This document shows, piece by piece, positions 38,158 through 39,052 of a DNA stretch of 39,052 nt. A model generated the notes under the pieces. That model was not told the origin of the DNA. It worked only from the letters and a program-made list of their open reading frames with translations, and made no database searches. Source of the DNA: Gilliamella sp. Choc5-1 (GTDB taxonomy: Bacteria > Pseudomonadota > Gammaproteobacteria > Enterobacterales > Orbaceae); contig NZ_LZHH01000001.1 of assembly GCF_001690595.1 (NCBI RefSeq), positions 1 through 39,052 on the forward strand. The letters are read 5' to 3'. Position 1 is the stretch's first letter; every line of letters begins with the position of its first letter. The position numbers and the translations under genes were made by a program.

Positions 38158-38272
38158 CAGCTTATCTAAACAAACATTTTAACTAAAAAAATAAAGGCAG
38201 TGCCATTTTTGTCAAAAACTTTCAGGAGTGTACTACGTTTATGTAAAAAATCCTAAAAAATCATGCATGAAT
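38158..38272 (+). repeat. Dispersed intergenic repeat, copy D
   Basis: This stretch is the partner of copy A at 15506-15618 in the same orientation. The 41-bp core 38205-38245 differs at one base (AAAAACTTT against AAAAAGTTT), and the flanks match less well with a one-base indel. It lies between the thrC hairpin and the vgrG relic. Confidence 0.8.
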
Positions 38273-38619
38273 AAACAAGGGTAACGTTATTATTATTGCT
38301 TTTCTAACCACCATTTCACCGCCAAAACAAAGCGACTAAACTAACTTGAATTATTAATATAAAACAACATCATCGTTAAAAATGAGTTAAATGTTGCTCT
38401 AAAATGCGCTATGATTGGTGCTGTTTAACTTATTTAGATTATCAATCAAATAACGATATTTGGTAGCTAAGCGATATTAGATAACTATATTAGATAACTA
38501 CATTCGATAGCTATATTTAATAACTAAAAGCAATAATATTAACCATTTAAATCATAACAACAAACCAAAGGTATTCCCTTTTGTTCTAATTAAATTAATA
38601 AATAAGGAAAGGAAAAAAC
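38273..38619. other. AT-rich region upstream of the vgrG relic
   Basis: I see no gene in this stretch. It holds the 13-bp tandem repeats at 38465-38529 and a purine-rich ribosome site (AAGGAAAGG) just before ATG 38620. The promoter of vgrG should lie here, but I could not identify it with confidence. Confidence 0.5.
38465..38529 (+). repeat. 13-bp degenerate tandem repeats
   Basis: Four consecutive 13-bp units (38478-38490 TAGATAACTATAT, 38491-38503 TAGATAACTACAT, 38504-38516 TCGATAGCTATAT, 38517-38529 TTAATAACTAAAA) follow a fifth degenerate one (38465-38477). They lie about 90 bp upstream of the vgrG relic start. Confidence 0.65.
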
Positions 38620-39052
38620 ATGGCAAGTGCGTTAAAGCGTCTTTTAGAGCAGCTTGATGACGGGATATTGGGTCATTTAAAAAAACTGAGCCATAATCGC
38701 TATACCTTAGCCGTTGAGGGGCTAAGTTCGCCGGTGTCGGTGTTACAGGTTAGTTAAAGGCGATGAGCGGCTTAACCAGCCGTGGCATTATACCCTTGAA
38801 TTTACCAGTCCCGATAAAGCCCTTGCCATTGATTCACTGCTTAACCAAAACGCCACTTTCTCATTTAATCCCTTTTTAAACTAGCCATTAACAGAAGCAA
38901 TACGCTCACTAGGTGGCTTACCGGCTATCAGTGACGGGCGCACACTTCATGGGGTGGTTACCGCATTTAGTCAGCTATCGGTCAGTAAAGAGCAAGCGCA
39001 TTATCAAGTTGTTTTATCATCCCGCTTAGCGTTGTTAGCCATGAAAAAACAG
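38620..39052 (+). pseudogene. vgrG: Type VI secretion spike protein VgrG, disrupted (continues past window)
   Basis: From ATG 38620 the frame reads MASALKRLLEQLDDGILGHL and later VEGLSSPVSVLQV, then stops at TAA 38755-38757. Removing one of two tandem GTTA units (38749-38756) restores VLQVKGDERLNQPWHYTLEF, TSPDKALAIDSLLNQNATFS and, later, GRTLHGVVTAFSQLSVSKEQ and LSSRLALLAMKKQ. This is the N-terminal gp27-like start of VgrG/TssI. A second lesion is an in-frame TAG at 38882-38884. The frame stays open from there to the window edge. No other T6SS gene is in view, so this looks like an orphan vgrG in decay. Confidence 0.85.

Noticed and set aside
38465-38529. CRISPR-like array
   Set aside because: Units are 13 bp and directly adjacent, with no spacers and no cas genes.

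Overview
The window is AT-rich gammaproteobacterial chromosome. Almost every intact gene has an obvious Escherichia coli counterpart of nearly the same length, but the gene order is not that of E. coli. The low G+C, the enterobacterial-type proteins and the mix of gene neighbourhoods fit the Orbaceae (Gilliamella-like insect-gut bacteria). That placement is my inference from memory of related proteins; no search was run.

Layout: (1) 1-213, the 3' end of an IS481-type insertion sequence that stops against yheS. (2) 216-2138, the ABC-F ATPase gene yheS. (3) 2223-11606, a compact locus for D-glucarate/D-galactarate use: regulator cdaR, galactarate dehydratase garD on the minus strand, then transporter gudP, a decayed gudX-like relic, glucarate dehydratase gudD, aldolase garL, tartronate semialdehyde reductase garR and glycerate kinase garK. 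The garD-gudP intergenic region carries a good CRP-like site. Together these genes import the aldarates, dehydrate them to 5-keto-4-deoxy-glucarate, split that to pyruvate plus tartronate semialdehyde, and reduce and phosphorylate the latter to 2-phosphoglycerate. (4) 11663-13666, an OPT-family transporter. (5) 13892-15128, mazG overlapping a small unrecognised gene. (6) 15129-16053, a gene-poor stretch with a decayed transposase end, a dispersed repeat and a possible small RNA unit. (7) 16054-17682, efp and epmB, divergent (elongation factor P and its lysine 2,3-aminomutase). (8) 17789-20317, the rpmH-rnpA-yidD-yidC cluster with a near-consensus promoter. (9) 20368-24155, nudC, a lipoprotein, a protein with two zinc-ribbon/HTH modules, and hemB. 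(10) 24338-28403, the macromolecular synthesis operon rpsU-dnaG-rpoD. (11) 28477-32943, yfeH, pitA, uspA, ydfG and an unrecognised small gene. (12) 33015-38086, the threonine operon: leader peptide, attenuator, thrA, thrB, thrC. (13) 38158-39052, a second copy of the dispersed repeat, a short tandem-repeat block, and a frameshifted type VI secretion vgrG that runs off the window.

Most of the window is conserved core genome. The parts worth a second look are small: a dispersed intergenic repeat (two close copies, two diverged ones), the internally duplicated zinc-ribbon protein, the gudX relic, the threonine/isoleucine leader and a 25-codon ORF coupled to thrC, the possible small RNA before efp, and the broken vgrG. 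I saw no convincing new multi-gene system, CRISPR array, tRNA or rRNA.
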